A model generated the notes under the pieces. It worked only from the letters and a program-made list of their open reading frames with translations, ran no database searches and was not told the origin of the DNA. Of a stretch of 64,000 nt of DNA, positions 11,926 through 42,100 are shown in pieces. Numbering within the stretch: the stretch's first letter is position 1; each line of letters starts with the position of its first letter. A program made the translations under genes and the position numbers. The DNA is from Ianthella basta (Eukaryota; Porifera; Demospongiae; Verongiida; Ianthellidae), in NCBI GenBank assembly GCA_964019415.1, contig OZ025868.1, forward strand, positions 8,043,649-8,107,648, given 5' to 3'.

Positions 11926-12660
11926 AGATAGAGCTTGAGAAGAGAGGAAAGAAACAATGATCAATACAAATCCACCGCACACACTAGCAGCAACAGAAGA
12001 CATGAAGTCTCTCACAAAACAATCCTACGCTCAGCACATTATAATGAAGCTATAGTTTTAACCCTACTAATAGTTGCCTCTTCATATAAGAATCATAAAA
12101 TAAGCTCACTCAGTGACACAAAGGTGGCTACAAGCAAATGGTAATTATAATCACTGTGTTTGTGATTCTTATGATCAAGAACAGACAACCCTACAACATT
12201 AAGTACACAATAGTGGTTCGATCAATCAGCATCTTGACATTCAAATTGTCACACAGAGCTGAAAATAAATTGAACGGATACGTACGTACACATACGCAAT
12301 AAAAAGCCAATCTGTTTACATGCATGGTGATCACCATTGCACAACCATGACGATCGCCATGACGATGCAGCCATGGTGACAACAACAAATGACCTACGTA
12401 TATATCGTAACACAGTCAACACCCTGACTGTTGTGGCAGTGATAATCGAAACAGAAATAGAAATGGCTCTCAATTGATAATAACAGCTTACGTATTAAGC
12501 ATGAACATTGAAACTTCCACAGATACACAAGGGGAGAACAATTGGAGTTGGGAACATAGTAGTCCCTGCAGTTAGGGGTGAGCAAGGACACCACCGATAC
12601 TAATATAAGGGATGATTTTTGAGTCCTCACTAAAACATGTACGTAGAGTATACAAACATG

Positions 12661-12699
12661 CACACACAAACACACACGCACACACACACGCACACACAG

Positions 12700-12782
<83 letters not shown>

Positions 12783-12808
12783 CACATTCACACAGACACA
12801 CACACAAC
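12661..12808. repeat. (CA)n microsatellite, interrupted edges
   Basis: A pure CA core at about 12704-12778 is flanked by CA units with G and A interruptions. Confidence 0.95.
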
Positions 12809-13192
12809 CTTGGTTAAAGCTTTACCCCCTGTAGGAAACCTCTCAAGTATCATTAAAACATCTAGTTTTCAATTTTGTCTCCCCTGCCCCTCAAAGAAAT
12901 TCCCAAAATCACACTGTACATTAGGTAGGTGCATTTAATACAACTAACACCACAGACATACAGTACAAAGTCATGTATAAAAGTAGTACAACGTCCTACT
13001 TAATAACTCCAGGCTAACTCTGTGTACAGCAGAAAGGCAAATATGAATCCACACACACATCAACTGTAAGTGTGTTAAACTATATACAAAGAGTGTAAAG
13101 GATTCAAACATAGATACTCGAGCAAACGGCAACAAGAACAGGACACGCTCACACAGGCTTCAAAGAACAGACACAGTATAGTCTTTTCTGAC

Positions 13193-19668
<6,476 letters not shown>

Positions 19669-21868
19669 AGCCGGAAAGAAGCAAAGGGTGAAATTGGGCG
19701 ACTCTACAAGTCTCAGGAGAGGCTACGATCACTGATGAACGCAAACAAAGCATAGAAACACGCACGGAGAAGAGACAAGAGCGAGTCTTGCAAGTAAAAT
19801 GGCCGACCCTGCCTTCGCGGGGAAGCCCCGACCAAATTTGCGTGGAATTTTGTGGGGGGGGGAGGGGGCAAGCTACAGCTTATATATACAGTGCAGCACC
19901 AGCTGCCGTGAAAATGTGCGCCCGATCATGTGAAGGTAAGGCAGGTATTAAGACATAGCTACCTTCTACTATTGCAAACATATGCTTTTGGCCAATGAAT
20001 ATTAATCTTGCAGTGTGCAGCATTGAGTAGCTATGTTGCAACACTAATACTGCCTAGATATGCAGTTGTCAAAGTGCAACAACATGCACTGGGGGCAGTG
20101 TGTCTGTCCTGCCAGCTCTCCATTTGTAGAATGAGGAGAGCAATTGATTTCATCAGTAGGTATTGGGCAGGATTGCTATAGGAATCTACCTAACATGATG
20201 GCTAGACCTCTGTCTGCCTGGTAGTGGTGGATGATGCAATATAATATTATTATTTCATGATAAAGTGTAGGTGGGCTGACTCCTCTGGCTCATGTGGACA
20301 GGTGAACTCATGATGCTGTAATCTTATTAGGACAGGAAGTGGTATTATAGCTATTTATAGGGATGAGTCATATACCGTTTTTAGTGTCCACCAACCTTTC
20401 AACATGATTGAATTTTAGTATAATTTTATTTGCAGACAAGTTTCTCAGAGCAAGAAGACAAACACATAATCCTTGCAGTGCTCTTATATGTGTTCATAAG
20501 GTAATGCGGCCATTAGTAGTGGGTTTGGACAAGTTACTAAGTAGTGAGAGAATGTTGACAGGGTTGTCAATCACAGATGTTCTTTTACAGAAAGTTTAGC
20601 TTCATTTGCATGATGCGTACGTTGTGCGTGTACCATTTACTATCATGACCATAGTTAGACATGCTGAGTTTGATAGTAGACTAACTAAATGTCTTTTTGG
20701 GTGATCGAGTTCAGCCAGGAGTGCACACAACTTATGTGCTCCTGGTCCAGCAACAAACATTTTTATTCCAATGCAATGTCGCTGGTCACATCTTCACCAG
20801 GCCTACAAGTCTAGCTAGTGTACACCTGTGATGAAGCTTTAACTTATTTGTACTATAGCAAATTTCGTGTGGCTTGACTATTATGTGAAAACTGAAAAGG
20901 AGAGGGTAGAAGGGTTTCAGAGCCTAGTAACATATTTTGATTTGTTGCTGCAAGCTAGGGTGTATCAGCATGAAGACGTACGTGTGTACAGATACAGTAT
21001 ACACTGTAGTGTTTTCCAAGCATACAAGTGCTGAAAGCATGCAGAAACAATCCCTGGTGCGTGGTGAATGACAGCTGTTCTGTGGCATGACATTGTGCTG
21101 AGTACAGACATGCAAGAGGCAATAATTGTTGAGAATGTCGCTGAAATGTTAGTCTGAATGGCAATTTGAAATGTCTGCATAATTAACATGCATGCACATG
21201 TGGCTGGTCTGTAACACCTATATTGCACTGATTAGCCAAATCATAGAATTGAAAGGGTGGGTGATTACTGAGCACAGTATATTATATAATAATATATAGT
21301 TTGCAGGATTGAAATACGTATTGTATAATTAATTTTGATTATTTGTATTCCGTGTAATGGATTGCACTGAGCATAGTTACAGCTGTTATGAGTGTGATAT
21401 AAGCTCACTCTTTTAGGAGAGAGCCATATTAATGTAAAATAATAATACATAAGGCACACATGCGCACTGCCTTGGACAATTAAAAGCAATGATAACCATG
21501 ATAAACAGGTAATACAGAGTACAGTACATGTAGAGTACAGCTCACTTTCACTAGAGCTCACTTTACACGCTTCCCATGGCACCATTAATTTTTATGGTAT
21601 CCAAGTTGGATGACATCATTATACTAATCCTATAGGTTTTCCACATCCTGAACCTGCTCATGTACAGTAGCCTGATTTCATAATTCACCATGGTCTGTTG
21701 TTAGGCTGATGCAATGCATCACATGCCATTTGCTATTTAAGGGAAGATTTGCAAACTTTGCCCATTCAAGCACTTTAGCTTTATATACAAATTAAGTGTC
21801 CTCGAGACTGGTTGTGTGCAGAACGCTTATATACCCCGAGCTCTTTGCTGAGTTTTGAAGAGTGAACA
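19669..21868. other. FIH upstream region and left end of the 8-kb duplicated unit
   Basis: The FIH promoter should lie just above 19668. No clear core element stands out. From about 20290 onward the sequence aligns with 28310 onward, marking the left part of the tandem duplication. No gene is supported. Confidence 0.55.
21827..21833 (+). promoter_or_regulatory. Putative TATA box of monooxygenase copy A
   Basis: TTATATA lies 36-42 bases upstream of the ATG, and TATAC and CCGAGCTC follow. It is perfectly kept in copy B at 29834-29840. The short distance implies a very short 5' leader. Confidence 0.45.
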
Positions 21869-28068
<6,200 letters not shown>

Positions 28069-28309
28069 GTGGCGTACACAAAGAGCTGGACTGTACCAAT
28101 GAAACTGACACTGCATATTGAGGTCACGAATTTATTCTGGACTATAACATTACATTTTACTGCTTCATCGATCATTTTCCGAATATATTCATTTGTCCAT
28201 GGCCACTTTTGCTCACCCAAAACGTGTATATAGATACAGTATACACTGTAGTGTTTTCCAAGCATGCAAGTGTTGAAAGGTATGTAGGTGGGATGAAACT
28301 CCTCACGTG

Positions 28310-29875
28310 GATGGTTGTGAACTCTTAGATGATGTAATCTTATTAGGATAGGGAGTGGTATTATAGCTATTTATGGGGATGAGTCATATGCCATTTTTAG
28401 TGTTTAGGTCCACCACAACAACTTTTCAACATTGAATTTTAGTATAGTTTTGTTTGCAGACAAGTTACTCAGAGCAAGAAGACAAACATTATAATCCTGG
28501 CAGTGCTCTCTTATATGTGTTCATAAGGTAATGCCATCAGTAGTGGGTTTGGACAAGTTACTAAGTAGTGAGAAAATGTTGACAGGGTTGTCAATCACAG
28601 TTGTTCTTTTACAGAAAGTTTAGCTTCATTTGCATGATGTGTACGTTGCTTGTACCATATACTATCATGACCATTGTTAGACATGCTGAGTTTGATAGTA
28701 GACTAACTAAATCTCTTTTTGGGTGGTCAAGTCCAGCCAGGAGTGCACACAACTTATGTGCTCCTGGTCCAGCAACAAACATTTTTATTCCAATGCAGTG
28801 TCGCTAGTCACATCTTCACCAGGCCTACAAGTCTAGCTAGTGTACACCTGCGATGAAGCTTTAACTTATTTGTACTATACTAATAGCATATTTCGTGTGG
28901 CTTGACTATTATGTGAAAACTGAAAAGGAGAGGGTAGAAGGGTTTCAGAGCCTAGTAACATTGATTTGTTGCTGCAAGCTAGGGTGTATCAGCATGAAGA
29001 CGTACGTGTGTATAGATACAGTATACACTGTAGTGTTTTCCAAGCATGCAGAAATAATCCCTGGTGCGTGGTGAATGACAGCTGTTCTGTGGCATGACAT
29101 TGTGCTGAGTACAGACATGCAAGAGGCAATAATTGATGAGAATGTCGCTGAAATGTTAGTCTGAATGGCAATTTGAAATGTCTGCATAATTAACATGCAT
29201 GCACATGTGGCTGGTCTGTAACACCTATATTGCACTGATTAGCCAAATCATAGAATTGAAAGGGTGGGTGATTACTGAGCACAGTATATTATATAATAAT
29301 ATATAGTTTGCAGGATTGAAATACGTATTGTATAATTAATTTTGATTATTTGTATTCCGTGTAATGGATTGCACTGAGCATAGTTACAGCTGTTATGAGT
29401 GTGATATAAGCTCACTCTTTTAGGAGAGAGCCATATTAATGTAAAATAATAATACATAAGGCACACATGCGCACTGCCTTGGACAATTAAAAGCAATGAT
29501 AACCATGATAAACAGGTAATACAGAGTACAGTACATGTAGAGTACAGCTCACTTTCACTAGAGCTCACTTTACACGCTTCCCATGGCACCATTAATTTTT
29601 ATGGTATCCAAGTTGGATGACATCATTATACTAATCCTATAGGTTTTCCACATCCTGAACCTGCTCATGTACAGTAGCCTGATTTCATAATTCACCATGG
29701 TCTGTTGTTAGGCTGATGCAATGCATCACATGCCATTTGCTATTTAAGGGCAGATTTGCAAACTTTGCCCATTCAAGCACTTTAGCTTTATATACAAATT
29801 AAGTGTCCTCGAGACTGGTTGTGTGCAGAACGCTTATATACCCCGAGCTCTTTGCTGAGTTTTGAAGAGTGAACA
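28310..29875. other. Intergenic spacer of the tandem duplication
   Basis: This segment is the second copy of 20290-21868. It is colinear apart from small indels, for example a 15-base deletion near 29046. No gene is supported. Confidence 0.8.
29834..29840 (+). promoter_or_regulatory. Putative TATA box of monooxygenase copy B
   Basis: TTATATA lies at the same distance from the ATG as in copy A. Confidence 0.45.
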
Positions 29876-35782
<5,907 letters not shown>

Positions 35783-36001
35783 GTGGCGTACACAAAGAGC
35801 TGGACTGTACCAATGAAACTGACACTGCTTATTGAGGTCACAAAGTTATTCTGGACTATAACATTGTTTGCATCATTACATTTTACTGCTTCATCATTTT
35901 CTGAATATATTCATTTGTCCATGGCCACTTTTGCTCACCCAAAATTCTGAATTAAGATACATATATGAAGTGAGGGCTTCTCAGCTGGCTCAGGCATCAG
36001 A

Positions 36002-36185
36002 AAGGGTTGGTTCTCTAATATCAACTTCACAACAGGGTTGAAAACATTGCCGACGTTTCGACCAGATGCTCTGGTCTTAAGCTTCTTCTTCCATCTTCGC
36101 CCTGAAGAAGACCAGAGCATCTGGTCGAAACATCGACAAGGTTTACAACCCTGTTGTGAAGCTGGTATTAGAGAACCAACCCTTT
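36002..36185. mobile_element. Foldback MITE with arms of about 85 bp
   Basis: The left arm runs from AAGGGTTGGTTCTCTAAT through GTTTCGACCAGATGCTCTGG. The right arm is its imperfect inverse, ending AGAGAACCAACCCTT. Each arm contains the palindrome GACCAGATGCTCTGGTC or its equivalent. No coding capacity. The sequence just before it (35968-36008) is the inverse of an intron 1 segment of copies A and B (near 22303-22350). Confidence 0.75.
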
Positions 36186-36325
36186 AAGATGCATATAATA
36201 ATTGCATTTAAAAATTGAATTCATTGGTATAATAATCAATCTATATATATATTGATAAATAATTTTATATTATCATTACAATTTCTATAGTTATATCTAG
36301 AGTGTGTACAGCGCTTGCTAGACAC

Positions 36326-36549
36326 CAGTCTCGTTCCCGGGCGCAGATTGGTCTCATTTGATAGAATATCCGAATACGACTCACGTCGGTGAGCGAATGA
36401 AGCTGTTACATTGCATATCGCAAGACATATGGAGGCAATTGCCAAGATGTTGGCAAGAGCCCCAAGGATGGTATCAAAATATCAAGCAAATGTGCCAGAC
36501 CAGACCTCATTGCAAAATGGCGGCCAGAAGTGGGCTGGGGACGAGACTA
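36326..36549. mobile_element. MITE of the TAGTCTCGTTCCC family with 9-bp target duplication
   Basis: The ends are CAGTCTCGTTCCC and GGGGACGAGACTA. The flanking 9-bp direct repeat is GCTAGACAC (36317-36325 and 36550-36558). It is the same family as 18987-19300 but has a different interior. Confidence 0.75.
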
Positions 36550-37419
36550 GCTAGACACATGGTTGGAGTCAACAATTTAAAGGGCTTGCAAGTCACAATC
36601 AAGAATATATGCATGCAAATTATAAGTCATATGCCTAAATGGGTACACAGAAAACAGAGTGTGGGTCAAGCTGAAACTTAAGCTGAATAATTTTGAATTC
36701 GAATGAATTGTAAACAATGTCATGCAGCTGCATGTGTATTGCTCTATTGTTTCCATTTTTTATGTTGCAAACAGCACATACGGAATGTGCCATTGGCTGC
36801 CCTGAGATAAGTGTATATAAAGATTGTAGCAATATAACTTATATTGCAATTACTTATTGTGTTACTTGCACTGTATTTATGCAGGGATTTAAAACGCGTT
36901 GCAAATGCAGCTAAACTTGCCTACCTTTTGTGCTATTTGGTTATCATCCATTGAATCTCTAGAGTCGCTCCTTCTCAGAACACATTGAAGGTGCAATTCA
37001 ATTCAGTTCTGAGAACTCATTGAGACTTGAGACTCATAAAAGTAGTCAAGTTTAGCCGCATTTGCGTTGCCCAGGGCTCACCACGTGGAGGTACTTGACT
37101 TGAGCCCCACAATGTGGCTACCTCACGAGGAGGCGCCACTGTATATGGTTTACGTACCCAGATCATAGCATCGTCCGTTGGGGCCCCACCGGGAAGGGGA
37201 CCCGGTGGGGAATTCGGACCGGACCGGACCCACCTAGACGGTCGAGCAATGGACACGCCTGGGCGGTCGACGGACCGGACCTACTACCCGGACGGAATGG
37301 GCTTTCACCCAAACAGCTCCCCAGGCGGTCAAGCTTTCAGCGCAACGGAATCTAGCTCCAGGCGGTGAGACCATGCCGTCGGTACACCAGTCCCCCATAC
37401 TAGGTATGGCCCGTCACTT

Positions 37420-37560
37420 ACGTACGGTAGCGGAACATGACCTTGAGATCGGTTACTTTTTTCACCTCTCTCACCTGGAGTTCGAACCCGAAGCGGTTAC
37501 GGCAAGCACACTGGGTCTTAGCCATTACGCTACTGGGACGACCGAAGGAAGAGGTACAAT
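37420..37560 (-). mobile_element. tRNA-derived SINE-like fragment
   Basis: On the minus strand GTCGTCCCAGTAGCGTAATG and GCTAAGACCC carry an A-box-like TAGCGTAATGG. GGGTTCGAACTCC is a B-box match about 45 bases later. The acceptor stem does not close, so a working tRNA is unlikely. Confidence 0.5.
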
Positions 37561-37614
37561 TTGATCTATTTATACCTCCCTTCATTGCGCCATGAGTAAA
37601 TAAAGATATGACAA

Positions 37615-37700
37615 AACACATGTCTATCGCTGTGCTCGAACCAGGACCTTTGGATTACAAATCGGCTGCGCTAGTCAACGAGCCAATCACCACTCTGTGG
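37615..37700 (-). mobile_element. tRNA-Thr-like SINE head
   Basis: The minus strand reads TTGGCTCGTTGACTAGCGC, then TTTGTAATCCAAAGGTC, then TGGTTCGAGCAC. This resembles the D arm, the anticodon arm with TGT, and the T arm of tRNA-Thr. Substitutions in the stems argue for a SINE or pseudo-tRNA. Confidence 0.5.
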
Positions 37701-37769
37701 GTGCTAATTGTATTTTATGGTTATGAAGCAATGTCATGTGGCCACATGGGCTAGTGTGAACAGTATTAT

Positions 37770-38436
37770 CTAGTCTCCCAGCCCACCACTTCCGCTAACA
37801 AAATGGCTGAGGAATAGGTGGTCTGGTTAGTCAGGCGTCGCGTGACCACTCCTTCCGCGAGGAGGGGTCACGCGACGCCTGACTATGGTCTGGTTAATGC
37901 CCCTCCGCTTACCATTCTTGGCAAATGGCCGGCCGGCGTTGTGCTTCAACATCCAGATCAAGCCGGCCGTCTCTCCTACGATCGCCTAACCATATAACTG
38001 GTTATATTTGGCGGTAGGTCACGTGAAGAGTTCGGTTGTCCGACCACACAGCAGATGGTTTGGACCAGTGTAACCTCCCTCAACACTAAATGACCTGTCA
38101 CATCACAAATCGTGATGGAGAAACAACGGAGAGACGACGGCAGATCCGATTTCGTGCCTCCTGGAGTGGAAAGAAAGGGGAGGAACAACAAACAGGGAAA
38201 CCAACACCAACAACACTATAAAGCCGCAAGGAAGGGAAGGGAAGGGTGGGCGACAGCGAAAGCGTTCACTTCTTGACGAGAGCAAGGAACGTCGGTAACG
38301 TTGCGGCGCAACGCAACGACGAAATGATTTGCCACACGTTCGGGCTCCAGCCATTTAAATTAGCGGTTCCTCCTATTGCACGGGTGTTTTTTCGTATCGG
38401 TTTGCGGAAATTAAGTTTGGAATGGGAACGAGATTA
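37770..38436. mobile_element. Probable nested MITE block (TAGTCTC ends) with an internal palindrome
   Basis: The left end is TAGTCTCCCAGCCCACCACT, then TCCGCTAACAAAATGG. The right end is GGGAACGAGATTA. The left side is the inverse of 47098-47163. A perfect 20-bp inverted repeat with an 18-base loop is nested at 37828-37885. No target duplication was found, so the outer limits are tentative. Confidence 0.4.
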
Positions 38437-39101
38437 AAATGGCCGCTGAAAGGCTGTGCTCGTGCGTGTGCACGGTTGGACGCTTGTTTGCAATATTAGC
38501 TACTTTACAGTTACTATCAAGGTACAGAAATCAACACTGTGCAGTGTTTGGATGTCTGTCAAATTGTAAATACGCCATTTGGCTCTTCCTTTCAAGCGAA
38601 TATTTGTTAGTGAGTATTATCATCGACACTTCATAGCTAATGAATGCAAGTTTTCCTCCGCTCCTGGTTCTGCTGCTGTAATCACTAGGTAGTATGCTTC
38701 ACTTTGATGTTGTAAATTTGCTTGTAGAATTTTTTTGATAAGAGTTAAACATTGTTTGAATATACCTGTGATGATGTGTTATAGGTATAACTACTCACCT
38801 AAACCGTCACTATTTCAAACTGGGGTAATTCCGTGGGGTTGGTCTACAACTGCGTATTGAGAAGGAGTCCGCTCACTCACGAATGGTGTTGTGCTAAATG
38901 TTCGTTGTGAATGAAGAAGAATCTGTACCCTAGTGACTGAATTTCACTGGGTTACCTTATCTGTGATGCTCCAGTTAGTGGTACAATGTCCAGTGTAATT
39001 TATTGTGTGTATTGCATAGGCGGTGTGTATGAAGTGAAGCCAGTCCTTGCTCCCATGCAGAATTTATAAACAGTGTTATTCTTTTTAAATAAATGCTATG
39101 C
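38437..39101. other. Non-coding interval downstream of the RAG1-like gene
   Basis: I see no supportable gene. A 65-codon frame from 38439 starts directly after a MITE end and has no family resemblance. The 3' untranslated region of the RAG1-like gene should lie just below 39102. Confidence 0.5.
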
Positions 39102-42100
39102 TTAATACTTGGTTATCTTACTAGGTGGCTGAATCAAGTCTTTCCGGGTCATTTGTTGAACATGATGCTCTCTGAGAATTAGTTTCAGTTGATTTAAGGG
39201 ATCCTTAATTGTGGCAAATTGACGCTGAAGTTGGTTGAATTTGTTGTGAACAGATTCTCCCCCTTGTTCACCATGGAAGCCAAGGCCCACGTGCCACAAC
39301 TTCATCCATTGGATGACATGCTCTTGTAAAATATGCATCTTGGGAGTTATAGCACACGCCGGGAACATCTTCTGATATTGCTTTAAGAATCTTTGGATGC
39401 TGGATTCTACATAGATTGGAAGTACAGGAATGACAAAATTTTCTATGCAGAATCATTAATGGAACAGGAATTAAGTCTTACCTAAGGAAGCAATGTCGGC
39501 ATCGAACACTGGCTGTGAATGGGAATACCCATTGTGGCAATCTCCGAACAGGGAAAACAATTTCTTGTATGCTTGTGAGAGAAACTCAACTTCAGGAAAG
39601 TTGGCCGACTCTGCAGCTGCTGTGGTCACCATGCTTCTGGTAATGAGGTCAATGTTCTTTGGCTAAAGAGGTTACATTGTATGCAGTAGCAGCAACTACA
39701 AAGTTAAGGGTATGTTATGGATGCTACAGTACATTGAATTGTGCACATTTGTATCACCTGCAGACAAGTGTGCACATGATTGCCCACAAATGCGCCTCCA
39801 TGGTATGCTTGACGATGTACATTGCAGCTAGACAGTGCCTCCTCTAGACCGTGGACAAATGGACCATCTTGTTTGGCAAATGTCAGCTTCGCTTTCCTCT
39901 CCGTGATCATTTGCAGCTATACGAACCAAGAACAATTATGCTATAATTATTCGATCATAATGATAGTATATAATAATGAACAGTTTGTTATATTCAATCA
40001 TTATTGAAGGAGCAGATGTATTATACCTGACTCGTTGCCTTCTCCCTTTCTTCACAAGCTTCCTTCTGTAGCTGCTCAATGAAAGTGTCAGATGTGGGGT
40101 CGGAGTCGCACATGAGGATCAGAGTGCCAGCCATTTCCTCTGTCATCTTAGCATCATCCAGAAGTGTCTTCGCTCTTTCCTCCTCATTGCTAAGTTCCTT
40201 GTACGTTCGAAGAAACTCAATGAATGTCTCTCTTCCTCTTGTCTCGAGTAAAGCCTCAGAGGCCAGGGCTTTCTCATAGCCTAGGCGCAAGTCCAACTCC
40301 TGGCAAGTCGTTTCTAACAATTCGAAGCATTTGCTAAAGATACCCAAGCTGAGGTGTAGGGCTGGAGGACAGACCTGTACATACAGTGTAAGGAAGAAGC
40401 ATGTTTAGTATCATGATTTTGTATTACTATAATGGACTATGTAATTGGGACGATTGCTGTTTTCATACATGTGAATATAGATGGTACTGAGCATGCATGC
40501 ACATATAGCAACAAGTAGTTGCTTTGGTTATGAAAGTCTTAATCATGTACTAATGTTTTGAAACTGCTGCATGAAGATCTTCGCATGGTATACAGAGCTG
40601 TTCCTGTCGCCACATGAATGCTCAGTAACATTCAAGTTCATTCAATGCTTTAGTATGAGCCTCTATATTATATAATGCATCTTATTTTAAATTACCTGTG
40701 TCAGAGGAACATCTATGAAACGCTGGTAGGCTACATTCTTGAACTCCTTCACTCTCTTTAAATTGCCACCAGAGGCTAGAAACTCCGCACAGTTCTTCTC
40801 AATGGAAGACAATGTCCGTTTGGGGATGGCATTGGCGACTGAGGTGAGCTTTAGCTGACTTAGCTCAATCTCACACCACAAACAACAGTGCCGTCCTATA
40901 TGTACAAAGCAATTTTTATATTGAGATGAACAATCATTGTATTTGCATTCTGCATGTATATATAGTCTATATGAATATATACATATATGGACAGTGGGTT
41001 ATAAGGCTAACCGTTTGCTCCTGTTAGGCCATATACACGGCATAGGAACTCATAGTCACCGAACACGAAGAAACGTATGTTCTTTCCCCTGTATGAATTG
41101 ATGCATTCATGCATGCTTACTGTTTGACGTGTGTGTCTACCATGAGTTCCTGCACTATGAAACTGGGCTTACTGCCATTGAGCTGTTTCCATATCTTGTA
41201 TTTCCTTCCTGTACTGTTGAAGGGCCACATGAAGATTAAAGGGGTTGTCTCCAGCCTTAAAGATAGCAAATACCATGGTGTTGTAAACAGAATTGACATT
41301 TTGTACATTACAGAGCTGCAGGGACATCTTAAAGCTTCCTCCTCCCTTGTCTCCACCGAGTTTGATCCACACTTCATCTTCCGGTATCACACCATCATGC
41401 CATGTAAGCTTTCCAGCCCTGTATGTAATATTGAAATGCCACCTAAGATGTGGGATTTAGAGCATGGGATACTAGGGCCCAATGTGCTCAAGTACCAAAT
41501 GGTGTAAATGCCACAGCATTTAAGTGTTATACATCCTTATCAAATTAGCTACTCACCCATGCATCATCACACGTTTTTGTTATAACCTCTACAGTAGTTT
41601 GTTAACCTCTACAGTAGTTTGTGAACCTCTACAGTAGTTTGTTAACCTCTACAGTAGTTTGTTAACCTCTACAGTAGTTTGTTAACCTCTACAGTAGTTT
41701 GTTAACCTCTACAGTAGTTTGTTAACCTCCACAGTATCACGTTTTTATTACTAAGTCTTGCGACAATGGTTGAGCTCACGTGGTTAAGAGAAAACATCGT
41801 AGGATTTTATAAATACCAAAGGGTCTCACTATGGCTTAGTCACCCCTCAACAAAAGGTTATTCCAGGCTGGAAGTATTTGTAGTGTACAAAGGCACTGCA
41901 TGCATGTTGGGGTGTCTTTGAGATTTACAAACAGCAGTTAGAAGCATGCCCATTACCGTGTCAATGGGATGTGTATATAGAGTTTTGCCCAGTGTTAAAG
42001 CTTTGCGTAAATGACGTAACCCCCTTCCGGTCACGTGGGCAATAGTTGGAGGTTTGCGCAGGTTGGAGGTATGCGCGTAACATATATATGCGTGCAGCAT

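Larger units (their letters stand above)
6880..13192. other. Gene-poor interval with microsatellites and small repeats
   Basis: I find no supportable protein gene. The interval holds an inverted-repeat element (7953-8155), a run of about 22 G (10269-10290), a small duplicated module, and (GT)n/(CA)n tracts at 11019-11041, 11083-11173, 11869-11922 and 12704-12778. The 3' untranslated region of the FIH gene probably lies just below 13193. Confidence 0.55.

Noticed and set aside
19799..19930. Short plus-strand ATG frame (MADPAFAGKPRP...) divergent from the FIH start
   Set aside because: It is only 44 codons, and a similar AAAATGGCCG stretch recurs next to repeats at 38437 and 46373, so it looks repeat-derived.
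36050..36135. Second hammerhead-like motif (GGTCGAAAC near a palindrome)
   Set aside because: There is no CTGATGA core element in a workable position. The GAAAC is part of foldback arms.
37420..37700. Functional tRNA genes
   Set aside because: B boxes are good but acceptor and anticodon stems do not pair cleanly, so SINE or pseudo-tRNA is the safer call.
38439..38636. 65-codon frame starting MAAERLCSCVC
   Set aside because: It begins directly at a MITE end, and no family match or splice partner is seen.
41581..41735. CRISPR-like array
   Set aside because: The units are contiguous 20-bp tandem repeats with no spacers, and the DNA is eukaryotic.
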